A DNA stretch of 64,000 nucleotides from Gavia stellata (Eukaryota > Chordata > Aves > Gaviiformes > Gaviidae). How positions within the stretch are numbered: position 1 is the stretch's first letter; every line of letters begins with the position of its first letter. Position numbers and translations under genes: made by a program. The notes under the pieces were generated by a model. The model did no database searches and was not told the origin of the DNA. It saw only the letters and a program-made list of their open reading frames with translations. Shown in pieces: positions 11,788 through 24,357 of the stretch. The stretch covers positions 20,597,930-20,661,929 of the forward strand of contig NC_082595.1 in the NCBI RefSeq assembly GCF_030936135.1. The letters are read 5' to 3'.

Positions 11788-13105
11788 CTGACCAGCAGAG
11801 AGCGGCCGGCTGGGATTTGAATGGCCGCCGCCGCAGGGCATCATGGGAGTGGCGGCGCGCCCTCCCCGCGCGGCTTCCGGTGGTGCAGGCGCTGTTTGGT
11901 GGGGAGGAGTGGGGTTTCCGTCCGGCGGCCCGCTGCGGCCCGGCCCGGCAGGAGGAAGGTCCGTGGGCAGCCCAGCCCAGCCCAGCCCAGCCCCGGGGAG
12001 CGGGGCGGGCTGGCTGGCTGGCTGCCCCGCTTCTCCTGGCCTGGGCTTGGCAGCCGTGCGGTGAGCAAGTGGAGGGGCAGTTGCTGGGGTGCTCGGTGGG
12101 GCTAACGACCGCCGTGCTGAGGTGGCACCGCGGCGGATGCGGCAGGCCCGGGTGCCCTAGCCCGGCCACGGGCGCCGTGAGCTGCGGCTGCCTCCTTGCA
12201 GGGCTGCCTCGGGATCTCCGGAAAACAGCTCAACTGGTTTTCCCCCCGCCCTGTGCTGGGGCCCACCCAGAGCACATCTGCAAGGTGCGCGGCAGCGAGG
12301 GGGCAAATCGCCGCCGGCCGCCCCCGGGCCGCTGAACTCCCTCCGCTTCCCAGTGGCAGCCCTGTTGGTCCCGGTCCCTTGCAGAGGAACTCCGTTCGCC
12401 CCGCCGCAGGCTCTGCCCCCCCCGCAGCTGGGAGGCGGAGGCGGGGAGCGTGCAGTGAGTGGGAGCTGCCGTGTTTGGAAACAACGTGGCCGCAGCCCCA
12501 TTGGGTGCTGCCTCCCAAACACGGCGACTGGAGGGCGGTCGCTGCCGGTGGGTGGCGGGAGGAGCCGCTCCCCGGCATTGACGGCGGGCGAGGTTACTTT
12601 ACAGCAACCTCGGCCGCCTGTTAAAAGCGCCAAAGAGTGTGAAAGTTTTACGAACGCTAAACAAGCGTCGCCCTCCCCAGGGGAGGAAAATGAGGCTTGG
12701 TGGCGCTGGTATTGGAGACTGGCAAAACACTCGGTGAGGGGATGCGAGGCACGGCAGGAGGGTCTTTTGCTGTTACACCCCCTCGGCAGGAGCTTAAGGC
12801 GTCCTTCGGGATAGCTGTGTACCGGGATAGTTGTGTACCGGGCTGCTGCCTCTGGGTAGTTACGAGGTACCTCCAATGCTAAACACCTTCAAAAACGTTC
12901 CAGCTCCCCGATGCCAGTCAGAACAGATGCTGACAGTTCACTGTCACTGAACGGGGGACCCAGGGCTCTGCCCCGCCGCAAAGCCTGTGAGCTGCCAAGG
13001 GGGAAACCCGCGGGCACCGGCAGATTCCGGAGGGCAGGGCCGGGGGAGCGGCGGCACCCCGCGCGTTGCGCGCCGCGGCCGCCAGGCGGCGCCCCTTCCC
13101 TCGGA

Positions 13106-13226
13106 CTTCAAGTCCCATCCGCCCCCGCGGAGGGAGCCCATAAGGGAGCGAGCGGGGCGCGCCGCGGGGCGCGCCGGGACTGTAGTTTTGAGCAGGCGGG
13201 GCGCGGTGCGTGCTGGGAGTTGTAGA
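13106..13226. promoter_or_regulatory. Cluster of three ZNF143 (STAF)-like sites upstream of GTPBP2
   Basis: GCGTGCTGGGAGTTGTAGA at 13208-13226 is close to a full ZNF143/SBS site read in reverse. Weaker copies are CGCCGGGACTGTAGT at 13172-13186 and, in the opposite direction, ACTTCAAGTCCCATC around 13105-13119. They lie 145-265 bases before the GTPBP2 start codon, where ZNF143 sites usually sit in housekeeping promoters. Confidence 0.6.
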
Positions 13227-13369
13227 CCGAGCGGGACTCAGTTTCCCGTGGTGTCGCGCGGCGGTTGCTGACGCCGGGGCTGGGGCAGGGTCGGGGCGGC
13301 GGGGCTGGGGCGGGGAGCCCGGGCGGGGAGCGGGTGCCGCACCGGGGCGGCGGGGCCGCGCCGGCCGCT

Positions 13370-16300
13370 ATGGACTCACGGGTGTCGGAGCTCTTCGGGG
13401 GCTGCTGCCGGCCGGTGGGCGGCGGGGCGCTGCGCGGGCGCGGGGGGGCCGCGCCCGGCGGCGGCGGCGGCTCGAAGGCGAAGAAGAAGAACGGGCGGAG
13501 CCGGGGGGGGAAGGCCAACAACCCGCCGTACCTGCCGCCCGAGGTGAGCTCCCCCGGCTGGGCCAACAGCCGCCGCGTCCCGCCAGTCGCGGAGGGGGCG
13601 CCCCCCGCCCCGGGGCCTGGCGCCGCGGGGGGCCGCGCCGTTCCTGCCAGGGCCGGGCGGGCCCGGGGGCGGGGGGCGCTGCCGCGGGGGGGCTGGAGGG
13701 GGCGGAGGGATGGCCCCCCACCGAGCGGCCCGGTGCGACGCGGGCTTGACGCCCCGCGGCAGCCCCGGACCCAGGCAGGTTTGGTCGCGGGTCGGGCTGG
13801 AGGCGGCTTCTGGAGAGGCTCGGCCGAGGGTCCCGGCGGTGTTGGTGCGGGGTCGTGCCGGGGTTGGGCTGGCAGCCTTGCGGGCGGTCCTGCAGCCTCG
13901 GCCCCGAGAGCGGTGTGCCCTCCTGTCCCGGTCTCTCCTCCGGGGTTTGACGTGGCAGCACACAGTGCTTGTGCCCCCAGTGCCAGCGAGCTCCCTGCGT
14001 GCTCCACCAAACCCTGTCCGTTAGTAGTATCTCGCTGTCTGGCATCCGTCCGTGGGTGCTTTGCCGTCTGGGAACTAAATAACTTCAGAAATAAAGCTTT
14101 GCTCAACTCATAGTCCCAAGCATCCTGTTCGCATCTCTCCCTGTGAGCCGATCTGGTGGGTGTTAAGTCCCTTTCCAGCTGCCAAATTCATAGGCATTGT
14201 TCAGCAGGTTCTAGTGACTCCCTTCCCAGCTAATTGGGCAACTGTTTTCTTACATGGAGATGCAGACACTACTGACAGAGCGTGAGGCACTTGCCTCTTC
14301 CAGCAGGGAAAAATAGCATTGGTAGTAAGTGGGTGTGTTGGTTAGTTCAGGCAGTTAGCACCGCGCTAATAGGACACTGCCACTGTGGGGAGCATTACAT
14401 TGCCCCGGAGTCAATTGCTTGGCCCCACTCAGTGAGCTTTCTGTAAAATATATAAGAGCCTGCGCTGGGAGGGAGCAATTCCTCCACAAGGCAGGGCTGT
14501 GACTCTTGGCAAGAAGGGAGAACAGCGCTTTGCTACTGTGAGATCTTCTCTACGGGCAGGATCGTCCCCTGCAGCCACAGTTTAGTTTTTGTTCCTTTCA
14601 GCTGGAGGCTGGACACCCCCCTGTGGTTTCAGCACAGCTTCCTGTCCCTGGCTACCCTGTGCAGTATGTGGCTCAGCAAGTCTAGGCTTGTTGCTTTTCT
14701 AGTCTCAGATGCCTTGAAAGAGACCCACCCCCTTATTTAGACGACAGCGTAGTATGTGAATGTGTTTTTCTTAGAGCTGGAAAGCTGGTAAATGGTAAGA
14801 GAGGAAAACCTTCTGCAAATACTCTTTTCTCACTGCGTAGCTCCGCTGCCCGAGAGATGAGCTGACAATTCAGAACTTCCCTCTGTTGGCCTTTTGCTAC
14901 TATAAGCACCGCTGTGGTTAGGAGCTGAGCTAGAAGGCAAAGAGAGGGCTAATGCCTCTCCTGACATGCAAATCGGTGTCTGGAGGAAAAGGAAGTGCTT
15001 AGTGGTGGCAGCCCCCTGTTTAGTCTGCCAGAGTACTTGCCTTCCTGCAGGCTCCAGTCCTTTCTCAGTGGTCCTCAGACTGAATCAGTGGGAAAATTAC
15101 TTCAATATTGGCTATACGTTCGTTCTCTTTGGAAAGCTGGAGCCTGTTGTGGTTGGAGTGAGCTTGATGAGTACCCAGGCCTTTCTGTGACAACCCAGTC
15201 TGGCTCCAGCTCTTCCTGGGAAAGTTCTAAGCACCTGTATAGACAGTCCGATCAGGTCTGGTTCTCCAGAACTGTCATGCCGTTGACCAGCTTGCTGTAC
15301 TGCAAAGAAGTCAGTAGCTTGCTTCCTTATGTCTGTAGTCCTTTTCTCTTGCAGAGAGAAGATACGCAAGGATTTGGAGTCAATGAAAAACTAATTGAGC
15401 GAGGGAGGGTATCAGTGTGCAGGAGAGGAGACAGTGACTTTTGTTCCCAGTCCCCTGTTTCTGTGCACATCGGGTGGATGGAAGCTGCTGGATAGGGTGG
15501 GAGTGGGATGCTGTGGGTGGCATTGTGAGTCATGGATGGGTGAGGGGGGAGACTTCTAATGATCTGCTGGCATGTGCCTTTTTTGAAACTGGAACTCTCT
15601 CTCTGTGACTGTTAGACTGGCCCTGTTCTTTTTGGCAGTAAAAAAAATGCCCCAAAACAGTATTACCCCCTGTGTCCCTCTCTAGTTTTGTCCTCTGGTT
15701 TTCATGATGTGGGATACAAACAGCAGAAACAAACCTAAACTAAGTTCCCGTTGAGTGTAGGAATGGATGGCAGAAGAGGCTGTGACCTAACACAGTATAT
15801 TTCTGCCACTTTCCCTCTCTCTGAAACCATCAGCACGAGCTGCAGAGTATCTGGGCAGCTGATGCCTAAAGAAGTCCCCGCTAGCACAGCATCTAACCTT
15901 TCTGTCTTGTTTCATTCTCTGACCAGGCAGAAGATGGGAACATCGAGTACAAGGTGAGCCTTTTGAGGTTGTAGAAGGAGGTCTTCCTCCCAGAGGCTAA
16001 TTTTGCAGTGAGTAACTTCACCAAAGACAGCATATGGGAAACATGTCCAAGGAAGGGACAGAAAAGTGGACACTGTACTAAGGAACTATCAGTCATCTTC
16101 TATGTCTCTGTGCCTAGCTCAGTATGCTGAGCTGGAAGAGTTTGATCTCAGAATTCGTTTTTAGGAATCTGTTTTAGGAAATGAGACCCACTGTGTTTTT
16201 CCTAAAATCTTTTTCCTTTTGAGAAAAACCTGCAGGTGTCCCTGATAACCATTTGTCACTTTCTTGTGGCTATTCTACCATTCACACTTGCTTAGCTCCT

Positions 16301-19300
16301 GTGTCGCAGATGGGTCCCACAGTGCTGTCTTTAGCCCCACAGCAGGCATGGTACAGATCCCTTTGGCAAGATGCAGGAAAGTTCTTCTACTGTATGTATG
16401 CACCTTTGTGAAACACTTTCTCACCTGTCCTATGGCTTCTGTGTGGACACTAACAGGGACTGTGTTTTCCAGAGCTGGGTCAGAGTTGGGGGCATTGCTT
16501 TATGGTGTCGGGTTAGGGAGTTGCTGGCTTGGACAATGAGATTCCCTCTGCATCCAGGCTGTGACTATAACTGCCCCCTCTGTTAAACAGCTAAAGCTAG
16601 TGAATCCCTCACAATATCGCTTTGAGCACCTGGTGACACAGATGAAGTGGCGACTACAAGAAGGCCGAGGTGAGGCCGTCTATCAGATCGGCGTGGAGGA
16701 CAACGGGCTTCTGGTGGGCCTCTCAGAGGAGGAGATGCGTGCCTCGCTCAAGACACTGCGCCGTATGGCAGAGAAGTATGTGTTCCCTTTCATCTGCAGG
16801 ACCCACAGGCAAAAACAGCCTCCAGCAGAGAGGTTCGGCCCCAGGAGACCCCTGTAGAGCTGGTGGCTCCATTCTACAAAGCCCCTGTATGAAATTCCCT
16901 CATCATGAGGCTCTGGAAATATGAAGGCAGTTATAGGGCTTTTGGCTGGAAGCTTGAGGCTCTTCCCCTGCTATCCCCGCTTTCATCCCATTCATTTTGC
17001 CAACTGTGATTCTAGAGGTGCAAGAGCTGCTGAGTACAAGTGTGTGTCTCACTCCTTCCTTTCATGTTTGTGGCAGGGTTGGGGCTGACATTACGGTGCT
17101 GCGGGAGAGGGAGGTCGATTACGACAGCGATGTTCCAAGGAAGATAACAGAGGTGCTTGTCCGAAAGGTGCCTGACAACCAGCAGGTAGGGAACTGCGAC
17201 TTGGCCATCCTCTCCTGCTGGAGACTTAGAGGCTTCATACAAGCTCCTTTTGGGATGGGAGCCCAAAACCTAGAGGCACTTTCTCATAGATTGGCCCATA
17301 GCAGATGCTTTAAAAAGCTGCCAGAGGGAAGCTTGATGATAAAGCTTTTCATCTCCAAGACTGTGGTTGAGGCAGATACCAGTAAGGGTAATTGCCTGGA
17401 TCAGAGGTGAGAAATTATTTGCCACTTCTATGGCAACAGTTCTGATGCAGGTCAGTGTGCAAACAAGGAAGAATTTAGAGGTCCTGCTGCAGCAAATGAC
17501 CTTGTTTGTGGTATCAAAGCCTGATGTGTCATATCAAAACTCTGGAGAGTGTATCACAACTCCTGAGCAGTGGTTTGCTGGGAGCAAGAGCAGAATTTGA
17601 GCAAGATTACACTGCACAGTGTCCATCATGGACGGAGGCTCTCTGAGGCACATCGCCACTGCTATGTAGTGTTCATGCACAGCCAGCACGGCAGCGGTTA
17701 AGTTTCATGATTTCTCTGTTCTTCCTGTAGTTCTTAGACCTGCGAGTAGCTGTGCTGGGGAATGTGGACTCAGGGAAGTCAACCCTGTTGGGTGTCCTAA
17801 CGCAAGGAGAGCTGGACAACGGGCGGGGCAGAGCACGCCTCAACCTCTTCCGGCATCTCCATGAAATCCAGTCAGGAAGAACGTCAAGCATCAGCTTTGA
17901 GATCCTTGGCTTCAACAGCAAAGGAGAGGTGAGGGAGTGGGCTGCTGAACTCAGAAAGCTGGAGGAGAATAGGACACCCTCCTGTTACAACTGTGAGTGG
18001 GACATGAGGGAAGAGAGATGGCATAGCTCTGTGCCCCTTTAGCTGAAACTGAGTGCTACTTGTCCATTTGTAACAGACATCGTTTCTTGCACCCATGGTG
18101 AATGATCTCTCCTCACTAAGGAGGTCAAAGTGGATAGGTAAGAGCTGGGTTTTCTTCACTTGCCTGCTGGGGCTCCTTCTCTCACCGAGTCCTTATGTTC
18201 CTCAGGTGGTAAATTACAGTGACTCCCGAACAGCAGAAGAAATCTGTGAGAGTTCTTCCAAAATGATCACTTTCATTGACCTGGCTGGCCACCACAAGTA
18301 TCTGAAAACAACCATCTTTGGCCTCACCAGCTACTGCCCGGACTTTGCTATGCTGGTGGTTAGCGCCAACACTGGCATTGGTGAGTGTTGCCCTGCCTGC
18401 ATGGATTGACAGCAACATGTGACGAGAAATGGAGAATGGGGGGAGTGGGACCTTGTTAGCTGGGAGCAGTTGTCAGAAAAAAATACTAGTCTGGAAACCT
18501 CGGCTGATTTCTTGTAAGCCAGTGCCTATAAGTGCCTGGGAGGGGAGCAGAGCTGGGATCCTCTTACCAGCTGTAGACCACATTAAACTGTTCTCTGGAC
18601 AGAGAGGGTTTGTTTGGAATTTGAGGCTGTGTTTGTCAGGAAAAAAACCCCAACTTTGACATATTCTTCGGGGCACTGAATCCTGAAGTCTTGTAAAAAG
18701 GCAGCTGGAGTTCTCCCACATCTTTCCTTGGTATTTTTGTGGCTGTTTTCTGGCAAGCTCTAGCCCAAGAATCAAAACTACTGCATCTTTCTGAAGCAAA
18801 CAGATCAGTCACAAAAATTCTCGGAGGTTTTTATTTTTCTGGACTGATGTTTGGTTTTGTTTAAAAGAATGATTTTGCTTTTTCGTTGCCTGATGAACTA
18901 AGCAGTTAGGGTGAAATCTCTATAGTAGGCCTGTGGGAGAGCCAGGAGACACAGCTGTCGCATAAACAAGCAACAGTGATGACTGCTACTGCACCTACAC
19001 TTTCACTTGTCTCCTGCAGCAGGCACAACGCGAGAGCACTTGGGCTTGGCCATGGCCCTCAAGGTCCCCTTCTTCATTGTCATCAGCAAAGTTGACTTGT
19101 GTTCGAAAACCACCGTGGAACGGACAGTGAAGCAGCTGGAGCGAATCCTGAAGCAGCCAGGCTGCAACAAGCTCCCCCTGCTTGTGAACTCAGACGATGA
19201 TGCTGTTACAGCAGCACAGCAGTTTGCACAGTCTCCCAAGTAAGGCACCATTCCTTTCTTCTGCCAGGAGCGGACAATTCAGACTGGGCTGCCGTGCAGA

Positions 19301-22300
19301 GCTGGGGAAGGGCGAGCACGGGGGCGGCAACCACATCTTGAACATCTTGGCTCCTCATCAAGTTTCCTACCTTTGCATTCTCCGAGAAGGCATTTTCCCC
19401 TCCCAGGTCTTTTTCTGGGCTCTGGGAGCAGAAGGTGCCCAAGGCTGCACTGGAGTTACTTCTCCATGACAGAAGTGTGGGTTGGTAGGGGATTGGTGCC
19501 TCAACCAACCTGTGAGGCAGGGGTTACTGCAGACTTGTACTTAGCCCCTGTGTCCTCCTGCTCTGGCCATTTATAGCTGTAGTCTCTGTCCTTTTGCTGG
19601 ACTTGGTATATTCAGAATCCCAGCCACCTTCTGCAGCTGCGCTCTGGCCTTCTGTTTATTCCTGTCTGTTTGTGTCTGACAGCATCACCCCAATCTTCAC
19701 ACTGTCCAGCGTTTCTGGAGAGAACCTGGATCTCTTAAAAGTCTTCCTCAACATTCTCCCTCCACTGACCAACAGTAAAGAGCAGGAAGAACTAATGCAG
19801 CAACTCACAGAGTTTCAGGTGCGTAAGGGTAGTTTGTTTCCAGTTCTGGTACTGCACTCGTTGCTGTGACATGTGACAAACATCTGGGGGCTCTGGACAC
19901 CATGGGGAGAGATGTGAACTCCTGGACTATCAGGAGACATTAAAGTAAAGAAAGGACTCAGTCCTTGAAAAAAGCCTGTTAGGCTGGGCTGTGTCCTAAC
20001 CAAGGGATGCCCATCTCGGGGAGAAGATTGTTTCTCTGGTTGCCACTTAAAAAGCAGAGGTTCCTCTAATGGGAAGGCAGTGGGAGCTGGTGAAAGCTCC
20101 AAGATGGTGTCTGATGACCAGCAGAACTCACCTCCCTCCACACAAGGAGTGGGCAGCTTGTTCTCATTATGGAGTGGTATTTCACAGCTGTCTGAGCAGT
20201 TTATTCTTGTTGCCTTGCTTCAGGTTGATGAAATTTATACTGTGCCAGAGGTGGGGACTGTTGTGGGAGGAACTCTGTCGAGGTAAGTGAGGCCAGGCAG
20301 ACAAGTGTGGGTGTGAACGGTTGCTGAAGTTCCCACAAGGTTAGAGTCACCCGCTGCAGATGGAAGCAGTGCGAGACTGCTGCCAGATGACTGAGCCAAG
20401 TGAGGGTAAAGCCCTATAGGTTGTTGGGAGGTGCCATAAGCAGACCATTGGTCATGTGGTGGCAAGCAGGGAGTCTGCTCTAAAGTTGCTGGATTAGGAA
20501 TGTGACCTGTAGCGTGTTGAAGGAAGGCATGCTGGGACCCAGAGTCGGCAGAGATTAGCCATGATCCCAAGGCATTGCTTTCCTCCTTCCTCAAGCAGGA
20601 GGAGGAAGTATAGAGGGCAAGTCCTCCGATCCCAGCAGAGGTTAGCTGCATGCCACCCCATGAGAAGGCAGCTGTCCCTCAGTGTTTGGGAGTGATCAGA
20701 GCAGTTTGGCTACTAGCATATCCACACAGCACAGGCGTCAACTGCAGTCTCTCCAGCAGAAACAATGCGGTGTGGCAGAGTACTGGGGACAGAATGGCCC
20801 CTGTCTGAGGGATACCTAGTATTCTTAGGAGTGATAGTGTGGCTTTTGCTTCTACTGTAGGAAATCTCTGTTCCCACCAGTTTTGCATTCCCATTAGTTG
20901 GTCCCAGGTAAGAATACAAGGACACTCACCTCCTTGGCCCTGGGGAGTTTGTGCAGGTTGATCTTAGAGGGTGAAATTTCTTCCTTGTCTCCTGATGAAC
21001 TCTGTCCCGCTCTTCTGCCCTGGGCAGTGGGATCTGCCGAGAAGGGGAAAACCTGGTGGTTGGTCCCACTGACGATGGGAAGTTCCTCCGGCTGAAAGTG
21101 TGCAGTATCCAACGTAACCGCTCAGCCTGCCGTGTGCTGCGGGCTGGGCAGGCAGCCACACTGGCCCTTGGACCCTTTGACCGCTCCCTGCTGCGCAAGG
21201 TGAGTCCTGCTGTTGCCAGGTCCCTCACTGGTCCAGTGAGCAGGACTGGAGGCTTCCATGGAGATCCCCCATTGGTAGGGTGGGAAGGAAGTAGAGATGT
21301 TTGCAGGAAACTTGCTGGAAGGGGAGGAAATGGCCAGGCTATGAAGTAGGATGCATACAGGGCCGAGAATGGGATGCAAGCCCAAGCCACAGAGTGGAGA
21401 TGTGTTTGTGGGTTTGGGGGCTGTTCAGAAGCAAGGGGACTGGCCCTAACTGGTCTGAGCTTTGGGTTGTTGTGCAGGGCATGGTCATGGTGAGCCCAGA
21501 AATGAACCCCACCATCTGCTCAGTGTTTGAAGCTGAGATCGTGCTGTTGTTCCATGCCACAACTTTCCGGAAGGGGTTTCAGGTGACCGTGCACGTGGGG
21601 AATGTGCGACAGACCGCTATCGTAGAGAAGATCCACGGAAAGGTAGGCATGGGAGGAAAGGGGCGGAAGATGGACTCTAGGCATGGGAGGAAAGGGGAGG
21701 AAGATGGACCTCCCTGTGGTACTTGTTGGGATTCCACCACGCCTTCTAGTAAAGCTGGGGGCTACTGGTATCTTGAGTGCTGTGTCCCTTCCTAGGACCA
21801 CGCTCCACCCCTTTATCCTGCCCATTTGGTTGATTTTCCTCCCAACATGTTAAAGGATTCCCTTCTCACAAAACAAGCAGCATGATGGACTACAGCAAGA
21901 CTGTGAAGGGAGGTGAACTCTCCATTCTCCAGAGCTTGTGTCTTCCTGTCTCCCCCTATGCATACAATAATGGGAAGAGCTCAAGCCATGCAGTCTGAGG
22001 GAGGCAACCTGCTCATTTGCCTCATCTTCTTAGCATCCACATGCACCTCTCCTGCATGCATCAATATGGTAGATGGGTCTAAGCTCTCCCTTTTTCTCTT
22101 CAGGACAAGCTGCGGACAGGAGAGAAGGCAGTCGTCTGTTTCAGGTTCATCAAGCATCCCGAATACTTGAAGATTGGAGCCAAGCTGCTTTTCCGTGAAG
22201 GAGTCACCAAAGGCATTGGGCATGTCACTGACCTCCAAGCCATCACCACCAAAGAAAATGGCCTGGAGGAGTCCCTGGGGCCTGGACAGCTGAGCTTCTG

Positions 22301-22301
22301 A
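13370..22301 (+). CDS. GTPBP2: GTP-binding protein 2
   Basis: Seen: coding exons 13370-13543, 15927-15953, 16591-16775, 17077-17185, 17731-17928, 18206-18380, 19020-19239, 19683-19818, 20224-20282, 21028-21199, 21478-21642 and 22104-22301 (TGA 22299-22301). Total 1818 nt, 605 residues (human 602). Start [15 protein letters not shown] matches human. GTPase motifs: P-loop GNVDSGKST at residues 175-183, G3 DLAGHHKY at 256-263, and G4 as SKVDL at 312-316 (Ser in place of the usual Asn). EF-Tu-like beta-barrel domains follow ([18 protein letters not shown], and GTPBP1/2-type C-terminal segment with [14 protein letters not shown]). Known: with GTPBP1 it belongs to a translational GTPase subfamily tied to rescue of stalled ribosomes and to neurodegeneration in mouse. 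The Gly/Ala-rich residues 16-34 lie in the CpG island and are variable. The last ~12 residues differ from human. Confidence 0.97.
21645..21712 (+). repeat. Two-copy 34-bp tandem repeat beside a splice donor
   Basis: Units 21645-21678 and 21679-21712 begin AGGCATGGGAGGAAAGGGG and end GGAAGATGGAC plus a few bases; they differ at only a few positions. The first copy starts two bases after the GT of the GTPBP2 exon 11 donor (21643-21644). Confidence 0.8.
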
Positions 22302-24357
22302 CTACCACTACGTCAGAGAGACCTCTGCTCACCAACACCTAGGGAGAAAGATGGAAGCTCCCGTGGCTCTCTGAGTGATGCCTGGAGCTGCTGCTGTCCC
22401 GTTCTGGCATGGACGTCCCTCCTCCGCACTGTGAGATGGAGCCTGGGAGAGTTTCTCGCATTCAGTGCCGTACATGAGGCAAGTTAAGCATGTTCTCCAC
22501 ATCGCCTGCAGCTTTTGTTAGCCTGCCCTCCTTCAGAACAGATCAGAGGCACCTGCAGACCTGGGCAGGCAAGTTCTGGCTTTATTTACTGTTTGAAAAT
22601 TACTGGTTGGGAGGAGCAGAACCCTTGAAGACTAGCAGCAAAGGGATGTTTTTCCATCTCTGACACAAGATCTGGTCCCATTTCTCTCTCTGAGCACTGG
22701 GTTGATAGCAATCCTATCTTGAGTCATCCTGCAGCACATCCGTCTGGGCAGAGGATGGAAGAAGCCCTGCTACCCACAGCAGGGGCTTGGTTGAACCTCT
22801 TAAAATGCATTCAGGACACTTTTTAACCATTTTAATCTTGGTTGGCTTTAATCTGCTGTGTGTCCATTTGTGTGTTAGTTTTGCATTACTCCAATGTGAG
22901 TGTCTTACTGTTGGACAAGTGTCCTGTTCCCCACTCACAGCCTCCACTTCAGTATCCCGCTTTCTGACTCCCAGGAAGCTGTGGCTGCTCCGAGTGGCAC
23001 AGCCTCCCGACGTAACATCGTGAAGGCAGAGTTTGCACTTGCAGCAGCTGGGCAGGAGGTTGTTCTGTGGAGCAGAGCAGGGCCTGGGCCTGTGCTGGCG
23101 GGTGCAGGTTGTTTCCATGGATGTTTGGCTGTCGGTGTCACCTGCACGTTGGCAGCAGTGGTTTGCAGTGGACTCCCTGATGTGGCTGTTCCAAGTCCCA
23201 GCCCAGGTTGCTCCTGACACGCTTGCCTTAATGTGTGAGGAGGACAGGCTGTGTTACTAACATAAAGCCAGGTGACTTCTGTTGTTTAGATGTGATTTGA
23301 CAGTGGCATGATTTTATTTCTGTTTCTCCTTGAGGAAGACTTCTTTTCTTTCCCTTGCCACTGGGGTTTGTTGTCAGAGGAAAGCTGATGTTGCCAGGAA
23401 AGACTCTGTGCACAAAGAGTGGAGCAGGTTTGTCTCCCACTTGCTGTCGTGCAGCTCCCCTGTGTAGCCTGGAGGGTGCAGCAGGGGCTGTATAGCTGTA
23501 CATAGGCTTTTAGTTTTATTGTTCACTGTTAGACCAAATGTGTTTGCTGTGAGCCACAGGCCTTCAGCCAGCCCTGTCGCATGGCATGGTGGCCTGCCAG
23601 CCCTCACTGAAGAGAAGGGTGAGGGCCTGTGATAGCACTTGGACACCCAAACAGCCCTTCTACCATCCTGAGAGCAAATTCTGCTTCTGGGCTGCTGGCA
23701 CAGGGAGTGCCTGGGGGCTGATCTGTGATGTTGCAAAGCTTCGCTCTCTGCTGGGCTGGGCTCTAGCAGGTGGGGAGGTGGCGGTTGCACCCTGTGAAGA
23801 CCATGCTGAGGCATGGGGAAGCTGCTGAAATGGTGGTATCAATGAAGGGATTCAGAGGCAGCTCAGTAGTGACAGGAGTGACCTGTCCCTTGGGGGGAGC
23901 ACTGACCCAGCTGAAAATCTGCTTCTTCCCCATCAGCCCAGCAGGGCACTGCTCAAGCAGGATCCCTTTCTTCCCATCCTGGCAGTGGTCTGGGTGTTAT
24001 GGTGACATGGTCTTTCACCCATGCCTGCAAGAAAGTCAGACCCAGCTGCCAGCAGGCTCTTCCCTTTGGTGCTAGTTGGTCACAAAGAAAGCTGCCTGGG
24101 GGGTCGTGGGACTCCAGCTGTTTGCAGCAGCCCTGGTGTTTTCTGCCCCAAAGCGGGCATGGAATGCTGTGACCTTCTGTGAAATAGCTGATGGCTGGTC
24201 TCACCTTATCCCTGCCATCTGTGGCATGACTGTTCTTGGTGCCATGCTCTTCATAATTGCTGTTTTGTTGTCTTGAATTTTTCTAATGCTGGAGGTTGTC
24301 CCTGTTCCACACGCATCTCTATATAAATGTACAGAATAAAGATGTTTTATTGAGCTT
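22302..24357 (+). other. GTPBP2 3' UTR
   Basis: About 2.05 kb between the GTPBP2 stop codon and the AATAAA at 24335-24340. No conserved coding frame was recognised; the small open frames on both strands look like chance. No repeat family recognised. Confidence 0.7.
24335..24340 (+). terminator. Poly(A) signal AATAAA for GTPBP2
   Basis: AATAAA followed by a GT/T-rich stretch (GATGTTTTATTGAGC), fitting a real cleavage site near 24355. Confidence 0.7.

Larger units (their letters stand above)
11385..13900. promoter_or_regulatory. CpG-rich divergent promoter region of MAD2L1BP and GTPBP2
   Basis: Base composition is strongly G+C- and CpG-rich from inside MAD2L1BP exon 1 through GTPBP2 exon 1 and into its intron 1. 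Within it are an ETS-like CTTCCGG at 11874-11880, short tandem repeats (CAGCC units near 11970-11995, GGCT units near 12009-12021) and ZNF143-like sites near the GTPBP2 start. The 1.6 kb between the two start codons holds 5' UTRs and promoters; the open frames there look like GC-driven chance frames. Confidence 0.75.

Noticed and set aside
12157-14106. Long open frames on both strands (up to 332 codons) in the GC-rich promoter region
   Set aside because: Composition-driven: few A/T means few stop codons. They overlap the true GTPBP2 exon 1 and MAD2L1BP promoter and have Pro/Gly/Ala/Arg-rich low-complexity products.
13544-14113. Read-through of GTPBP2 exon 1 into intron 1, ending near an AATAAA at 14091
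   Set aside because: Could be a truncated isoform, but the 3' part has no conservation and the GTGAGC donor at 13544 is strong.
14440-14460. TATA-like AAAATATATAAGAG in GTPBP2 intron 1
   Set aside because: No recognisable gene or first exon follows; a single AT-rich motif is weak evidence for a second promoter.
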